Shown: piece by piece, positions 1 to 7,612 of the stretch
How positions within the stretch are numbered: position 1 is the stretch's first letter
Layout: each line of letters opens with the position of its first letter
IMG/VR virus record: IMGVR_UViG_3300005583_000438
Span: 1 to 28,137 of that record
Length of the DNA stretch: 28,137 nt
Direction: 5' to 3' (one strand)
Source of the DNA: a virus
Position numbers and translations under genes: made by a program
Notes under the pieces: generated by a model
Told to the model about the DNA's origin: nothing
The model's database searches: none
What the model saw: the letters and a program-made list of their open reading frames with translations, nothing else

Positions 1-101
1 GCTGCTCCTATAAATGGAATGAGGAAAAGCAGGAGTTGGAGTTCGATCTCGATTATCACAAAAAATTTAACGTTCCAATCCCAGAAATAAGAGAAGACTA
101 A
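1..101 (+). CDS. C-terminal end of an unidentified protein (partial)
   Basis: An open frame runs in from the left edge and ends with TAA at 99-101. It encodes about 32 residues, rich in charged and aromatic residues (it begins CSYKWNEEK). The stop shares its last base with the ATG of the next glycosyltransferase, so this is the upstream member of the same sugar operon. Too little is present to identify a family. Confidence 0.6.
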   Translation, partial: CSYKWNEEKQELEFDLDYHKKFNVPIPEIRED

Positions 102-865
102 TGAAGCACTCGATTTTAATTCTAGACCACAATAAGAAACAGGAAGCCCTGAACTGCCTCCTCTCCATCAGAGAACTCGCGACTTTCGATAAAAAAATTT
201 ACTACCTTGCCAACGGAAATTCGGAAGACTATGCCTCTGAGTTTCTTAAGGAAGGGTTGATAGATGTTCTTCTCGTCAACGAGGAGAACAACGGATGTGG
301 CTTTGGCACGATGCAGCTTTTCCAAAGTTGCGATACCGAATACGCGTTCTACATCCAATGTGACCAGTTTGTCCTTCATGCAATAAACCAATCGGACGCT
401 GATTCATTTGTGGATGTTTTACAAAAGAATCCCAAGTTGTCTCATATAGATTTAGCCGGAAATCAAGGTCACGGACAATACAGCGAGCGAGCTCAATTTA
501 TAAATGTAAAATTTTACAACAGCATTCCCAAGCTCGGCGGAGGCCCCGGCCCATTTCACCATCTGGAATGGACTGAGGAAACGATACAGAAATACGCGAA
601 GAGCAACGACTTAACTTTTGTAAGCGTTTCTCCGACGATAGTTGCTGACGTTGGTAAGTGGGCGGTAAGACAAAACCCAGATGGGTCAAAATGGAAGCAC
701 AGAACGGACACTAAAGAGTTGTGGATGGTTTCTTCACCTAAAGAAAAGTATGTTTATCCGTATTTTAACGAAGAAGAGTGGAATCAAGTAATAGAGACGG
801 GGATCTGGGAAGACGGCAGAATCCCAGAGAAGGAGAAGCCTCACAGCTTTAAGCATTGGAAATAA
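101..865 (+). CDS. GT2-like glycosyltransferase
   Basis: A 254-residue protein with a GT-A fold pattern. The N-terminal strand HSILILDH is followed by a helix and then YLANGNSED (about residues 35-43), where GT2 enzymes bind the nucleotide sugar. NNGCGFGTMQLF (63-74) and the strand YAFYIQCDQF (81-90) resemble the metal-binding Q-x-D motif of rhamnosyltransferase-like GT2 enzymes. There is no signal peptide or membrane segment, so it should act in the cytoplasm on a nucleotide-sugar donor. The ATG overlaps the preceding stop (TAATG) and only a weak GAGA-type ribosome site is present. It is the first of four consecutive GT-A-like genes. Donor and acceptor cannot be read from the sequence. Confidence 0.75.
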   Translation: MKHSILILDHNKKQEALNCLLSIRELATFDKKIYYLANGNSEDYASEFLKEGLIDVLLVNEENNGCGFGTMQLFQSCDTEYAFYIQCDQFVLHAINQSDADSFVDVLQKNPKLSHIDLAGNQGHGQYSERAQFINVKFYNSIPKLGGGPGPFHHLEWTEETIQKYAKSNDLTFVSVSPTIVADVGKWAVRQNPDGSKWKHRTDTKELWMVSSPKEKYVYPYFNEEEWNQVIETGIWEDGRIPEKEKPHSFKHWK

Positions 866-868
866 TTT

Positions 869-1711
869 ATGAAAGTATATCTTTGCGGAATCACGCACAA
901 TCAGAAGAGCAACATCGACGCTTTAACAAAAGACATTTACGAGCATGTCGATGGTTTAATCTTCGTTGACGGCGGATCGACGGATGGAACGAAGCAGCTT
1001 TTAGAAGAAAGAAAAGGCCGTGGAGAAGTCATCTACAGGAAGTGGACGAATGACCACGATTTTCAAATGAACGAGTTTGTGAGGCAGGGCCCTATGAAAA
1101 ATGGGGACTGGTTTATTATGAGGGACTCGATGGAAAGATTTAACTTAGAGTTCGCTAAGAATATAAAGTCTTTCATCAATCAAGTCTCGTCTCAAAAAAT
1201 CCGGTCAGTCTATAGCCACGACAAGGGGTTTGCTTTCCAGTACTTTGATGATATGTCTTTTTCGGGTAGTCCCCATTGGGGGCTCCAGAATGCCAGAGGG
1301 AATGCTATCGACTTAAAGCATTACTATGCTGAAGAGAGAGATTTCGCATACAGACTTAAAGACGGAGAAGAGGGAGGTAGACCACTTCATAATTTTATTG
1401 ATCATTTTGTTAGATATTACTTCGTCTACGCGAGGTCTAACCACCTCCTCCTTGGGAGAGAAGGAAACCAAGAGGAGTTCAGACAAAAGGAACACCAGCG
1501 CCAAGTCTTCAGGCATATCCTTGGCGAAACTGGGATAGAGTATTCGATTAACGGGCTTAAAGAGTGGATGAAGAGCGGAGAATTTAAGAAAGACGAGCTT
1601 TTGCTAAAAATAGTCAATGATGAAAAGATCTTAAATGACTTTTATCGTTGGCACATCCTTTCTCATACTCTCGAAGATATCAAGAGCGGCCCATTATTTA
1701 AGATATGCTAG
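869..1711 (+). CDS. GT2-like glycosyltransferase with altered DXD motif
   Basis: A 280-residue GT2-family protein. It has the family N-terminus (MKVYLCGITHNQ), the strong nucleotide-binding motif DGGSTDGT (about 34-41), and GDWFIMRDSMER (79-90), which aligns with the GT2 consensus DWxLxLDADER. The second acidic residue of the DXD motif is replaced (D86-S-M88-E), so metal binding may differ or activity may be lost. The C-terminal half is long and helical, with many His and Arg residues, and has no recognised domain. It begins three bases after the previous stop and overlaps the next gene by seven bases. A weak GGAA lies upstream of the ATG. The family call is firm; the sugar specificity is unknown. 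Confidence 0.78.
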   Translation: MKVYLCGITHNQKSNIDALTKDIYEHVDGLIFVDGGSTDGTKQLLEERKGRGEVIYRKWTNDHDFQMNEFVRQGPMKNGDWFIMRDSMERFNLEFAKNIKSFINQVSSQKIRSVYSHDKGFAFQYFDDMSFSGSPHWGLQNARGNAIDLKHYYAEERDFAYRLKDGEEGGRPLHNFIDHFVRYYFVYARSNHLLLGREGNQEEFRQKEHQRQVFRHILGETGIEYSINGLKEWMKSGEFKKDELLLKIVNDEKILNDFYRWHILSHTLEDIKSGPLFKIC

Positions 1712-2508
1712 AAATATACAATTCAAGCTTCAACCTTTTGAAAGGCAAGTTCGACTTTGAGGACATGCTTGGTAACTTCTGCGCCTTTGCGGATAGGGTT
1801 ACTATAGCTATAAATACCTCCGAAGACGGAACCTTTGAAGCTCTTAGCGAGTGGGGTGCTAAAAATGCCCCCAATAAGCTAAACTTAGTCAATACGGGGT
1901 TTGAATATTCAGACCCAGCCTTTGACGGCAAAATAAAGAATGAGGCCCTACAGGGCTGCAAGGAGGACTACTGCATCCTTTTAGACGCCGACGAGAGGAT
2001 CAACCCTAAAGATAGGCCGAAATGGGAGGCTCACGCAGACCTTCTTAGCCGAAACCCTCAGTTTGACGCCCTCCTGATTCCTGTCATAGATCTATGCAAA
2101 AATCTTTCAAGCTATAAGGATATCGGATCTAAGTGGTATTTGCACAGGAATCATATCGGTATCCAAAGAGGGGTGGTAGATTTTGCTAAATTAGATAACG
2201 GAAAGATAGACATAAAGAAAAGCGACTCGTGCGAAGCTATTTATCAAGATGGGTCTTTGGTAAAAGCTGGGGCAATCCTTAATCCCTCGGCGCCTGGAGT
2301 CCATAAGCTCCAAGCAATAAGAGAAAAGGGCGTCCCCTTTGTTTGGCATACGGGTTGGGTGGACTTAGAGCATCGCCTCCGCATGAACAACTTTTGGAAA
2401 CCCGTTTGGGAGAACAGGGCTGGTAAAGAAGTAAACGACATAATACAGAAGCTAGAAGAGTTAGATAAAATAGAAGTATATCCGCATAATTTGCCACTAT
2501 GGAAATGA
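1705..2508 (+). CDS. GT2-like glycosyltransferase
   Basis: A 267-residue protein with intact GT2 hallmarks: INTSEDGTFEAL (36-47) matches the NxSxDGT donor-binding region, DGKIKNEALQGC (74-85) matches the usual RNxAxxxA helix, and LLDADER (92-98) is a canonical DXD motif. Of the first three glycosyltransferases this one looks most clearly catalytically competent. The C-terminal half has WHTGWVDLEHR (residues about 224-234), which may be part of the acceptor site. The ATG lies inside the last codons of the preceding gene (ATGCTAG), so translation is probably coupled. There is no Shine-Dalgarno sequence and no membrane helix. Confidence 0.82.
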   Translation: MLEIYNSSFNLLKGKFDFEDMLGNFCAFADRVTIAINTSEDGTFEALSEWGAKNAPNKLNLVNTGFEYSDPAFDGKIKNEALQGCKEDYCILLDADERINPKDRPKWEAHADLLSRNPQFDALLIPVIDLCKNLSSYKDIGSKWYLHRNHIGIQRGVVDFAKLDNGKIDIKKSDSCEAIYQDGSLVKAGAILNPSAPGVHKLQAIREKGVPFVWHTGWVDLEHRLRMNNFWKPVWENRAGKEVNDIIQKLEELDKIEVYPHNLPLWK

Positions 2509-3233
2509 AACTGCCTTTAAGCCTCGCCTTCTTTACGACGACGAAAGGTCATTACGATAGAAAAGATATCTATAGACGGACGATAAGTGACCTTTTCGAG
2601 AAGCTGGAAGGGGATTGCTTCTCAGTAAAAATTGCTCATATTAAATTATCGGAGGGAGAAGAGGCTATCGCAAAGGAAATGTCCGGGTTCTTCTCTGAGT
2701 GGGGAATAGAGTCTATCATAACGGAGGGCAAATGGAAGCATAACGACAGCTCGCATTACGTCGAGCACGCCAAGGATATCTGCAAGCTTTTTAGCAGTCC
2801 GCAAATTCAAAGTCAACCATTCGTATTTTGGCTAGAAGATGACTTTGTATTTAAACTATCGAAGGACAAAAACTTGCTGAACTACTTTAAAGAGGCTCTC
2901 GCATTCCTATCTTCAAATCCAGACTTAGTTTGCTTCAGATTCTTGAGGCACGCTTCCGACGTGGAGAGGATCTCCGCAGTCAAGACGGGGTTTGATCATA
3001 TCCTAGTCTCCCCAAAGGAGTTTTCCTTTAACCCCAATCTATGCAGGACGAGGGACTTGTATTGGGCTGCCCGAATTATGGAGCGCGAATTCTCTAGAAG
3101 CGGCACTCATATCGAGACATTTTTCCGCATGATAATGCAGTCTGGCAGCAAAACGGGAGACATAGCATGTTTTCATCCGGATTACGTTTGCGTTAAACAT
3201 ATTGGGACGCCAATTGGGGAAGAAGAAATATGA
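2499..3233 (+). CDS. Putative GT-A fold glycosyltransferase
   Basis: A 244-residue protein beginning with a hydrophobic strand and FFTTTKGHYDRKDIYRRT (11-28), a pattern seen in GT-A proteins. It has the acidic motif FWLEDDFVF (110-118) in the position of a DXD metal site, with DDF replacing DAD. C-terminal conserved-looking stretches include FRFLRHASD and RTRDLYWAA. It overlaps its upstream neighbour by ten bases and its downstream neighbour by four (ATGA), so it sits in the middle of the sugar operon. It is more divergent than the preceding three genes, and I infer the function from the motif and the context. Confidence 0.6.
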   Translation: MEMKLPLSLAFFTTTKGHYDRKDIYRRTISDLFEKLEGDCFSVKIAHIKLSEGEEAIAKEMSGFFSEWGIESIITEGKWKHNDSSHYVEHAKDICKLFSSPQIQSQPFVFWLEDDFVFKLSKDKNLLNYFKEALAFLSSNPDLVCFRFLRHASDVERISAVKTGFDHILVSPKEFSFNPNLCRTRDLYWAARIMEREFSRSGTHIETFFRMIMQSGSKTGDIACFHPDYVCVKHIGTPIGEEEI

Positions 3234-4183
3234 ACCCAGAAAAAATTAAAAATATGGATCCTTTCGTGCATCATACAGCCATAATTGAAACGGATAACAT
3301 CGGGAAAGGCACCAAGATTTGGGCTTTCTCTCACGTCTCCAAAGGCGTAGTCATTGGTGAGAACTGCATGATAGGCGAGGGAGTCCACATCGGAGAAGGC
3401 GTATCAATAGGAAATAATTGCAAAATACAAAACCACTCTTTGATTTACCACGGAGTAACTATAGAGGATGACGTATTTCTTGGGCCAAACACCATTACGA
3501 CGAATGACATATATCCAAGATCTAAGGGCAATTGGCAAGATAGATTTCGTAAAACTCTTTTCAAGAAAGGATCTTCCGTGGGCGCCAACTCGACTATCGT
3601 CTGCGGAGTGATCTTAGGTGAACACTGCATGGTTGCGGCGGGATCCGTCGTCAGTCATAGCGTCATGGATTACTCCTTAGTCAAAGGCAGTCCGGCGAGG
3701 CACACCAGGTTCCTGAGAAGCTTCCCCTTTTCTGACGAGTTTAAGTCTGAAGATGGGCATTCAGGTAAGGAGCCTGTTCATAAAACTGTTTTCACAAACG
3801 GATGCTTCGATATATTGCATTTTGGTCATTTCAAACTGTTAGAATTTTGCCGGAAAAAAGCGGGCAGCGGAGCGGTCATCGTCGGGCTAAATAGCGACGC
3901 GAGCGTTAAGAGAAACAAAGGGGAGTCAAGGCCGTTCAACAATCAGGAGGCGAGAAAATTTGCCCTCGAGAGCCTCAGGTTTGTGGATGACGTAATTATT
4001 TTTGACGAGGATAATCCCTACAATTTAATTAAGAGGATAGAGCCAAACTACATAATCAAAGGTGGAGACTATAAGAAGGAAGACGTCGTGGGATCTGATT
4101 TATCAGAAGTCTTAATCTTCAATACGATAAATGGATGCTCTACCACAGCAATAGCCTCCAAAATAATGAATGGAGACAAATAA
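3230..4183 (+). CDS. Fusion: WbpD/FdtC-like sugar N-acetyltransferase + HldE/RfaE2-like nucleotidyltransferase
   Basis: A 317-residue two-domain protein. Residues about 9-165 are a left-handed beta-helix with hexapeptide repeats (KIWAFSHV, VIGENCMIGEGVHIGEG, KIQNHSLIYHGVTIEDD, then ITTNDIYPR) ending in VKGSPARH. This pattern is typical of WbpD/WlbB/FdtC acetyltransferases, which acetylate amino sugars on nucleotide donors. Residues about 183-314 match the C-terminal domain of HldE: FTNGCFDILHFGH with the HxGH catalytic motif at 197-200, NSDASVKRNKGESRP, IKGGDY and NGCSTT. That family transfers a nucleotide to a sugar phosphate, typically heptose 1-phosphate. The fusion is in frame with no frameshift. 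It starts in an ATGA overlap with the preceding stop. Both domains look intact; the substrates are inferred from the family only. Confidence 0.88.
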   Translation: MNPEKIKNMDPFVHHTAIIETDNIGKGTKIWAFSHVSKGVVIGENCMIGEGVHIGEGVSIGNNCKIQNHSLIYHGVTIEDDVFLGPNTITTNDIYPRSKGNWQDRFRKTLFKKGSSVGANSTIVCGVILGEHCMVAAGSVVSHSVMDYSLVKGSPARHTRFLRSFPFSDEFKSEDGHSGKEPVHKTVFTNGCFDILHFGHFKLLEFCRKKAGSGAVIVGLNSDASVKRNKGESRPFNNQEARKFALESLRFVDDVIIFDEDNPYNLIKRIEPNYIIKGGDYKKEDVVGSDLSEVLIFNTINGCSTTAIASKIMNGDK

Positions 4184-4204
4184 GAGTCGTCAAAAATCAC
4201 AAAT

Positions 4205-4786
4205 ATGGTACGAGACAAGCCACTTCATAACTTCCTATTCGATTTAGATAAAGAGGGTCTTTTTAAAGGGATAAACGTCTGGTGTACTCCGTGGATAGAC
4301 GTTTGCTGCCTCCTTTCCCTCGTTAGATTCCATAATCCTAAAAATCTTCTCGAGATAGGGACTCACGAAGGATATACAACCAAAATTTTAAGTGATAAAT
4401 TCCCCGATCTTAAAATCACCACCTTCGACCCAGGAGACAAGATTGCTCCCGTTGATAGGCCCGCAAATCAAAGAGGAGAATTTCTTTCCCAAGACAAGAT
4501 AGGCCGCTTAGTAAAAGACAAAGAGAACGTAAAGATAGTTAAAGAAGATTTCTTGTCGGCGGTTATAGAGGAGAAGTTCGACTTCATTTTCGTTGACGGA
4601 AACCACGACTACGACGCAGTGGTGGCTGACACGAAAAAGTCCTTAGAGTTATTAAATCCGAACGGAGTCATTGTCTGGCATGATTTCGGAAATGTTAAAT
4701 ACGTTAAAGAGGGCCTGTCTACCTTTAACTTAAAGAATCCTATTACTAGCCTCCATAATACTTGGATAGCCTACTATGAGTCTTAA
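4205..4786 (+). CDS. Class I SAM-dependent methyltransferase (Methyltransf_24-like)
   Basis: A 193-residue protein. Motif I is LLEIGTHEGYTT (48-59), the SAM-binding glycine loop. An acidic strand end follows at TTFDPGD (72-78). The motif IV region is FDFIFVDGNHDYDAVVADTK (125-144), followed by NPNGVIVWHDF (151-161). The DGNHDY and WHD motifs are typical of the Methyltransf_24 family, common in glycan and rhamnosyl O-methylation clusters. It starts 21 bases after the preceding gene with no ribosome site visible and overlaps the next gene by eleven bases. In this operon an O-methylation of a sugar is the most likely role, but this is inferred from context. Confidence 0.8.
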   Translation: MVRDKPLHNFLFDLDKEGLFKGINVWCTPWIDVCCLLSLVRFHNPKNLLEIGTHEGYTTKILSDKFPDLKITTFDPGDKIAPVDRPANQRGEFLSQDKIGRLVKDKENVKIVKEDFLSAVIEEKFDFIFVDGNHDYDAVVADTKKSLELLNPNGVIVWHDFGNVKYVKEGLSTFNLKNPITSLHNTWIAYYES

Positions 4787-5558
4787 GCACCTTTTCATTC
4801 AAAATCAAGGACATTTTCAGTACGCCTCTCTCGGAGATGTTTCAGTTAGGGTTCTTTCGTTTTTAAACATTTCCAAAAAATACGGATTAGACTCGGGATA
4901 TATTCCCATAAGTCCCTCGCTAAAAACTCTTTGGTCTGACGTCTTGGGTAAAGACAGAGTCTTTGACAATTATGAATCAGCTCCAGAAGAATACAGGAGC
5001 GGCGTCGCTCATAAGCCCACTAGCCTAGATCTGAATTATGGCTGGGCAGCTCATACTGTTTTCGAGAGTGTCTTTTGGGAAAACGGATTCTTCGACACTA
5101 AAGATTTAAGGATAGAAACCCCAGTAATCTACAAGTGCGATTATAAAGAAAAAAATGCCCTAATTTATCCTGACGAAAAAACGGACGGAAATAGAATTTA
5201 TAATTCAGCATTCTGGCTGAGGGTCTGCGAAGATCTCGCGGGGAAAGGCTATAAGATTATTTGTTGTGGAAATAAGAACTCTTCAAATTTAAAAGAATTC
5301 TATGAGAAGCAAAAATTCTCCGAAGAATACGCGGCGAATATAGAGAACTTGAAAAAGTGCATCAGTAAATGTTCTTTAGCTTTAGGCTCGTCGACTGGCC
5401 CGACGTGGGCCTGTCTATTCTCTGACATTAAACAAGTAGTATTTGAGTCTAAAAAGTCTCCTCATGGCTACTGGAATTTCGATAGATGCCAAGAAGTATT
5501 ATCAAAGAAAGTCCAAATCATCCAGACCTTAGATAGCGCAATAAAGTCTTATGAGTAA
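4776..5558 (+). CDS. GT9-like (heptosyltransferase-like) GT-B protein
   Basis: A 260-residue protein. The N-terminal region has a QYASLGDVSVRVLSFL stretch (15-30) like the SxGD start of GT9 enzymes. The C-terminal half shows a Rossmann-like pattern: YKIICCGNK (159-167), then KCSLALGSSTGPTWACLFSD (198-217). The latter matches the GT9 donor-site pattern in which a cysteine strand is followed by GxDTGPxH; here it is GSSTGPTW. It is shorter than a full heptosyltransferase (usually 320-350 residues), so it may be a reduced or diverged form. It overlaps both neighbours (eleven and eight bases). Together with the HldE-like gene just upstream it hints at heptose or a similar sugar. It may alternatively be another GT-B family. 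Confidence 0.5.
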   Translation: MSLKHLFIQNQGHFQYASLGDVSVRVLSFLNISKKYGLDSGYIPISPSLKTLWSDVLGKDRVFDNYESAPEEYRSGVAHKPTSLDLNYGWAAHTVFESVFWENGFFDTKDLRIETPVIYKCDYKEKNALIYPDEKTDGNRIYNSAFWLRVCEDLAGKGYKIICCGNKNSSNLKEFYEKQKFSEEYAANIENLKKCISKCSLALGSSTGPTWACLFSDIKQVVFESKKSPHGYWNFDRCQEVLSKKVQIIQTLDSAIKSYE

Positions 5559-6171
5559 TATATTTTATTCGGAAACCAGCAAGTCGAGAGAGAGAAGAGA
5601 AAAAGAAAACTTTTTCTCAAAGTTCTGCCAAGGGGTCGGCGTAGACGTAGGGTATTCCGCTGGTAACCCAAAAAATGATAAAGTGACCCCCGAAGCGGAA
5701 GGGATAGACTTTCATTCTCCCGGCTACGATGGACTGCACCTTCCGTTCGAGGATGAATCATTAGACTATGTTTATTCCTCCCATGTCCTTGAACATATCT
5801 GGAATCCTACCGCATTCATCCGCGAATGGTTCAAGAAGCTAAAGACGGGAGGGCATCTCATAATCGTAGTTCCTCATCAATTCCTTTACGAGAAGAGGAA
5901 AGAGACGCCTAGTAGATTTAATTCAGACCATAAGAGATTCTATACTCCAGCCAAGCTATTAATAGAGATAGAGAGTTCTCTGCGGCCAAACTCTTATCGA
6001 GTAGATTACGTGAAAGATTGCGATTTTGGCTTTGATTACTCCGTTACTCCCCCCTTTCATTCTTCTGGAGAGTTTCAGGTAGAATGCGTATTGAAGAAGA
6101 TTCAATCACCGGATTGGGATTTGGAAGACGAGGTTTGCTGGTGGCTTAAACCTATAAAAAAGGGCAAATGA
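5551..6171 (+). CDS. Class I SAM-dependent methyltransferase (Methyltransf_11-like)
   Basis: A 206-residue protein with a SAM-binding motif GVDVGYSAG (30-38). The strand LDYVYSSHVLEHIWNP (71-86) is the typical 'xxSxHVLEH' signature of Methyltransf_11/23, and LKTGGHLIIVVPH (97-109) is the post-motif strand. These features place it with methyltransferases of glycan clusters that act on sugars or sugar intermediates. The ATG is inside the upstream gene's terminal codons (ATGAGTAA), so translation is probably coupled, and its stop overlaps the next start (ATGA). The substrate is unknown; a pseudo-enzyme cannot be excluded. Confidence 0.75.
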   Translation: MSNIFYSETSKSRERREKENFFSKFCQGVGVDVGYSAGNPKNDKVTPEAEGIDFHSPGYDGLHLPFEDESLDYVYSSHVLEHIWNPTAFIREWFKKLKTGGHLIIVVPHQFLYEKRKETPSRFNSDHKRFYTPAKLLIEIESSLRPNSYRVDYVKDCDFGFDYSVTPPFHSSGEFQVECVLKKIQSPDWDLEDEVCWWLKPIKKGK

Positions 6172-7226
6172 AAAAAGTTCTAATAACAGGAATCCTTGGC
6201 CAGGACGGAGCAAATATGGCAGAATATCTGCTGAAGCTTCCAGAAGAAATGATGATTTATGGTATGATGCGCCGGTCTGCCAACCCAAACTTCATCAACG
6301 CCAAGGGATTCGAGGATCACCCAAGATTCAAGTTCGTCTTCGGGGACTTGACAGACGAGGTTAGTCTTAATAATTTAGTCAAAGATATCCAGCCGGACTA
6401 CTTCATTAATTTCGCAGCTAACTCCTTCGTGGGTATCAGTTGGGATATGCCCGTTCATGTTTTTGATACGAACGCTTTAGGAGTACTCCGGTGCCTAGAG
6501 GCGGTTAAGAAATTCCAACCTAATTGCAAATTCTATAGCGCTGGTAGTAGCGAAGAGTGGGGCAACGTAGATTATTCTCCGCAAGACATCGATCACCCCA
6601 TAAAGCCCCGCTCACCATATGGAGCTTCGAAAGCGGCTGCTCGCCACATCACGAAGGTCTATAGAGAATCCTATAATCTTTACGCTGTGCATGGAATCCT
6701 TTTTAATCACGAGGGGGTCAAAAGAGGAGAGGAGTTTGTGACGAGAAAAATCAGCAAAGGAGTTGCAAGAATCAATGCGGCTATTAAAGCGGGGAAAAAA
6801 TTCGCCCCGATAGAACTCGGGAATCTACAATCTAAAAGGGACTGGTCGGACTCGGAAGATTTTGTGGAAGGCGTATGGTTAATGCTCAATCAAGAAAAGC
6901 CAAAGGACTACGTTCTGTCCAGCAACGAGACTCACTCTATCCAAGAGTTTGTCGAGAAAGCCTTTTCGGTAGCAGGCATTGACGGCTTTTGGCAGGGAGT
7001 AAGAGAAGAGCAGAAGTACTATCTAGCTAACTATATTCACGAAGAAATCCCTGACGTAGATGGATGCCTCGTGCGAATTAATCCCAAGTTCTATAGGCCC
7101 GCAGAGGTAGATCTCCTCCTTGGAGATTCCACTCCAATAAGAGAAGAATTGGGATGGTCCCCTAAAGTCTCCTTCCCGGAGTTAGTCTCGAAGATGGTTA
7201 AATACGATATTTCTCTATTGCCTTGA
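6168..7226 (+). CDS. gmd: GDP-mannose 4,6-dehydratase family (Gmd-like SDR)
   Basis: A 352-residue protein, the normal length for Gmd. It has the NAD(P)-binding motif GILGQDGANM (8-17), a catalytic segment AGSSEEWG (125-132) in place of the usual STSELYG, and YGASK (151-155) carrying the Tyr/Lys pair. Three further stretches are strongly Gmd-specific: NHEGVKRGEEFVTRKI (180-195), LGNLQSKRDW (217-226) and FYRPAEVDLLLGD (308-320). The reaction expected is GDP-mannose to GDP-4-keto-6-deoxy-mannose, the precursor of fucose, rhamnose or perosamine. Close relatives use GDP-heptose, so the substrate could be a heptose given the HldE-like gene nearby. It starts by ATGA overlap with an AGGG just upstream. 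It is the last gene before the replication module. Confidence 0.92.
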   Translation: MKKVLITGILGQDGANMAEYLLKLPEEMMIYGMMRRSANPNFINAKGFEDHPRFKFVFGDLTDEVSLNNLVKDIQPDYFINFAANSFVGISWDMPVHVFDTNALGVLRCLEAVKKFQPNCKFYSAGSSEEWGNVDYSPQDIDHPIKPRSPYGASKAAARHITKVYRESYNLYAVHGILFNHEGVKRGEEFVTRKISKGVARINAAIKAGKKFAPIELGNLQSKRDWSDSEDFVEGVWLMLNQEKPKDYVLSSNETHSIQEFVEKAFSVAGIDGFWQGVREEQKYYLANYIHEEIPDVDGCLVRINPKFYRPAEVDLLLGDSTPIREELGWSPKVSFPELVSKMVKYDISLLP

Positions 7227-7261
7227 TTATCCTCCCGTTCGTGGTAGCTTATCGTTAACCG
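7223..7261 (+). promoter_or_regulatory. Possible leaderless promoter for the gene at 7262
   Basis: TTGATT (7223-7228) lies in the only gap between the sugar operon and the replication operon. TATCGT (7250-7255) is followed by exactly six bases and then the ATG. That -10-to-ATG distance matches two clearer sites in this window. The -35 spacing is long (21 bases), and the middle motif of the other sites is poorly kept, so this is the weakest member of the set. Confidence 0.35.
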
Positions 7262-7612
7262 ATGAGTAAGGCCAAACCCAGCAATCTTTGCAAGGCGATA
7301 GTGATTAAGTTCGTCTCCTCCTCCCAAATCAATTGGGGGAAGGAAACCAAAATCGCCCAAAAGCTGCTAAAGACGTACAATAAGGAAGACTTTTGGGATA
7401 ACCTTTCAATCAGTTTTAAGATTGCCACTCTCAGTTGGTTCCTGACTAATGAAGGCAAGTCCTTCCTATTGGCTCAGGAAGCCAGGCAGTCGATTGAAAA
7501 TACTCCGACTAAAGCCCACGCTATCGGGCCAGTCAAGATAGGCGAAGACGTAGTAATTAACTTAAAGCCCAAAACAATCATAGATTTTCTAAAAACTTAT
7601 GGCAAAACCTAA
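7262..7612 (+). CDS. Conserved-position hypothetical protein, 116 aa
   Basis: I do not recognise this family. The protein is basic at the N-terminus (MSKAKPSNLCK), has a helical middle with several Trp/Phe residues (NWGKETKIAQKLL, EDFWDNLS, TLSWFLTNEGKSFLL), and has a short beta-like tail (IGEDVVINLKPKTIIDFL). No catalytic or metal motif is visible. It is the first gene of the replication module and overlaps the RecA-like gene by 14 bases, so the two are probably co-translated. A recombinase accessory role is possible but is only suggested by position. Confidence 0.6.
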   Translation: MSKAKPSNLCKAIVIKFVSSSQINWGKETKIAQKLLKTYNKEDFWDNLSISFKIATLSWFLTNEGKSFLLAQEARQSIENTPTKAHAIGPVKIGEDVVINLKPKTIIDFLKTYGKT

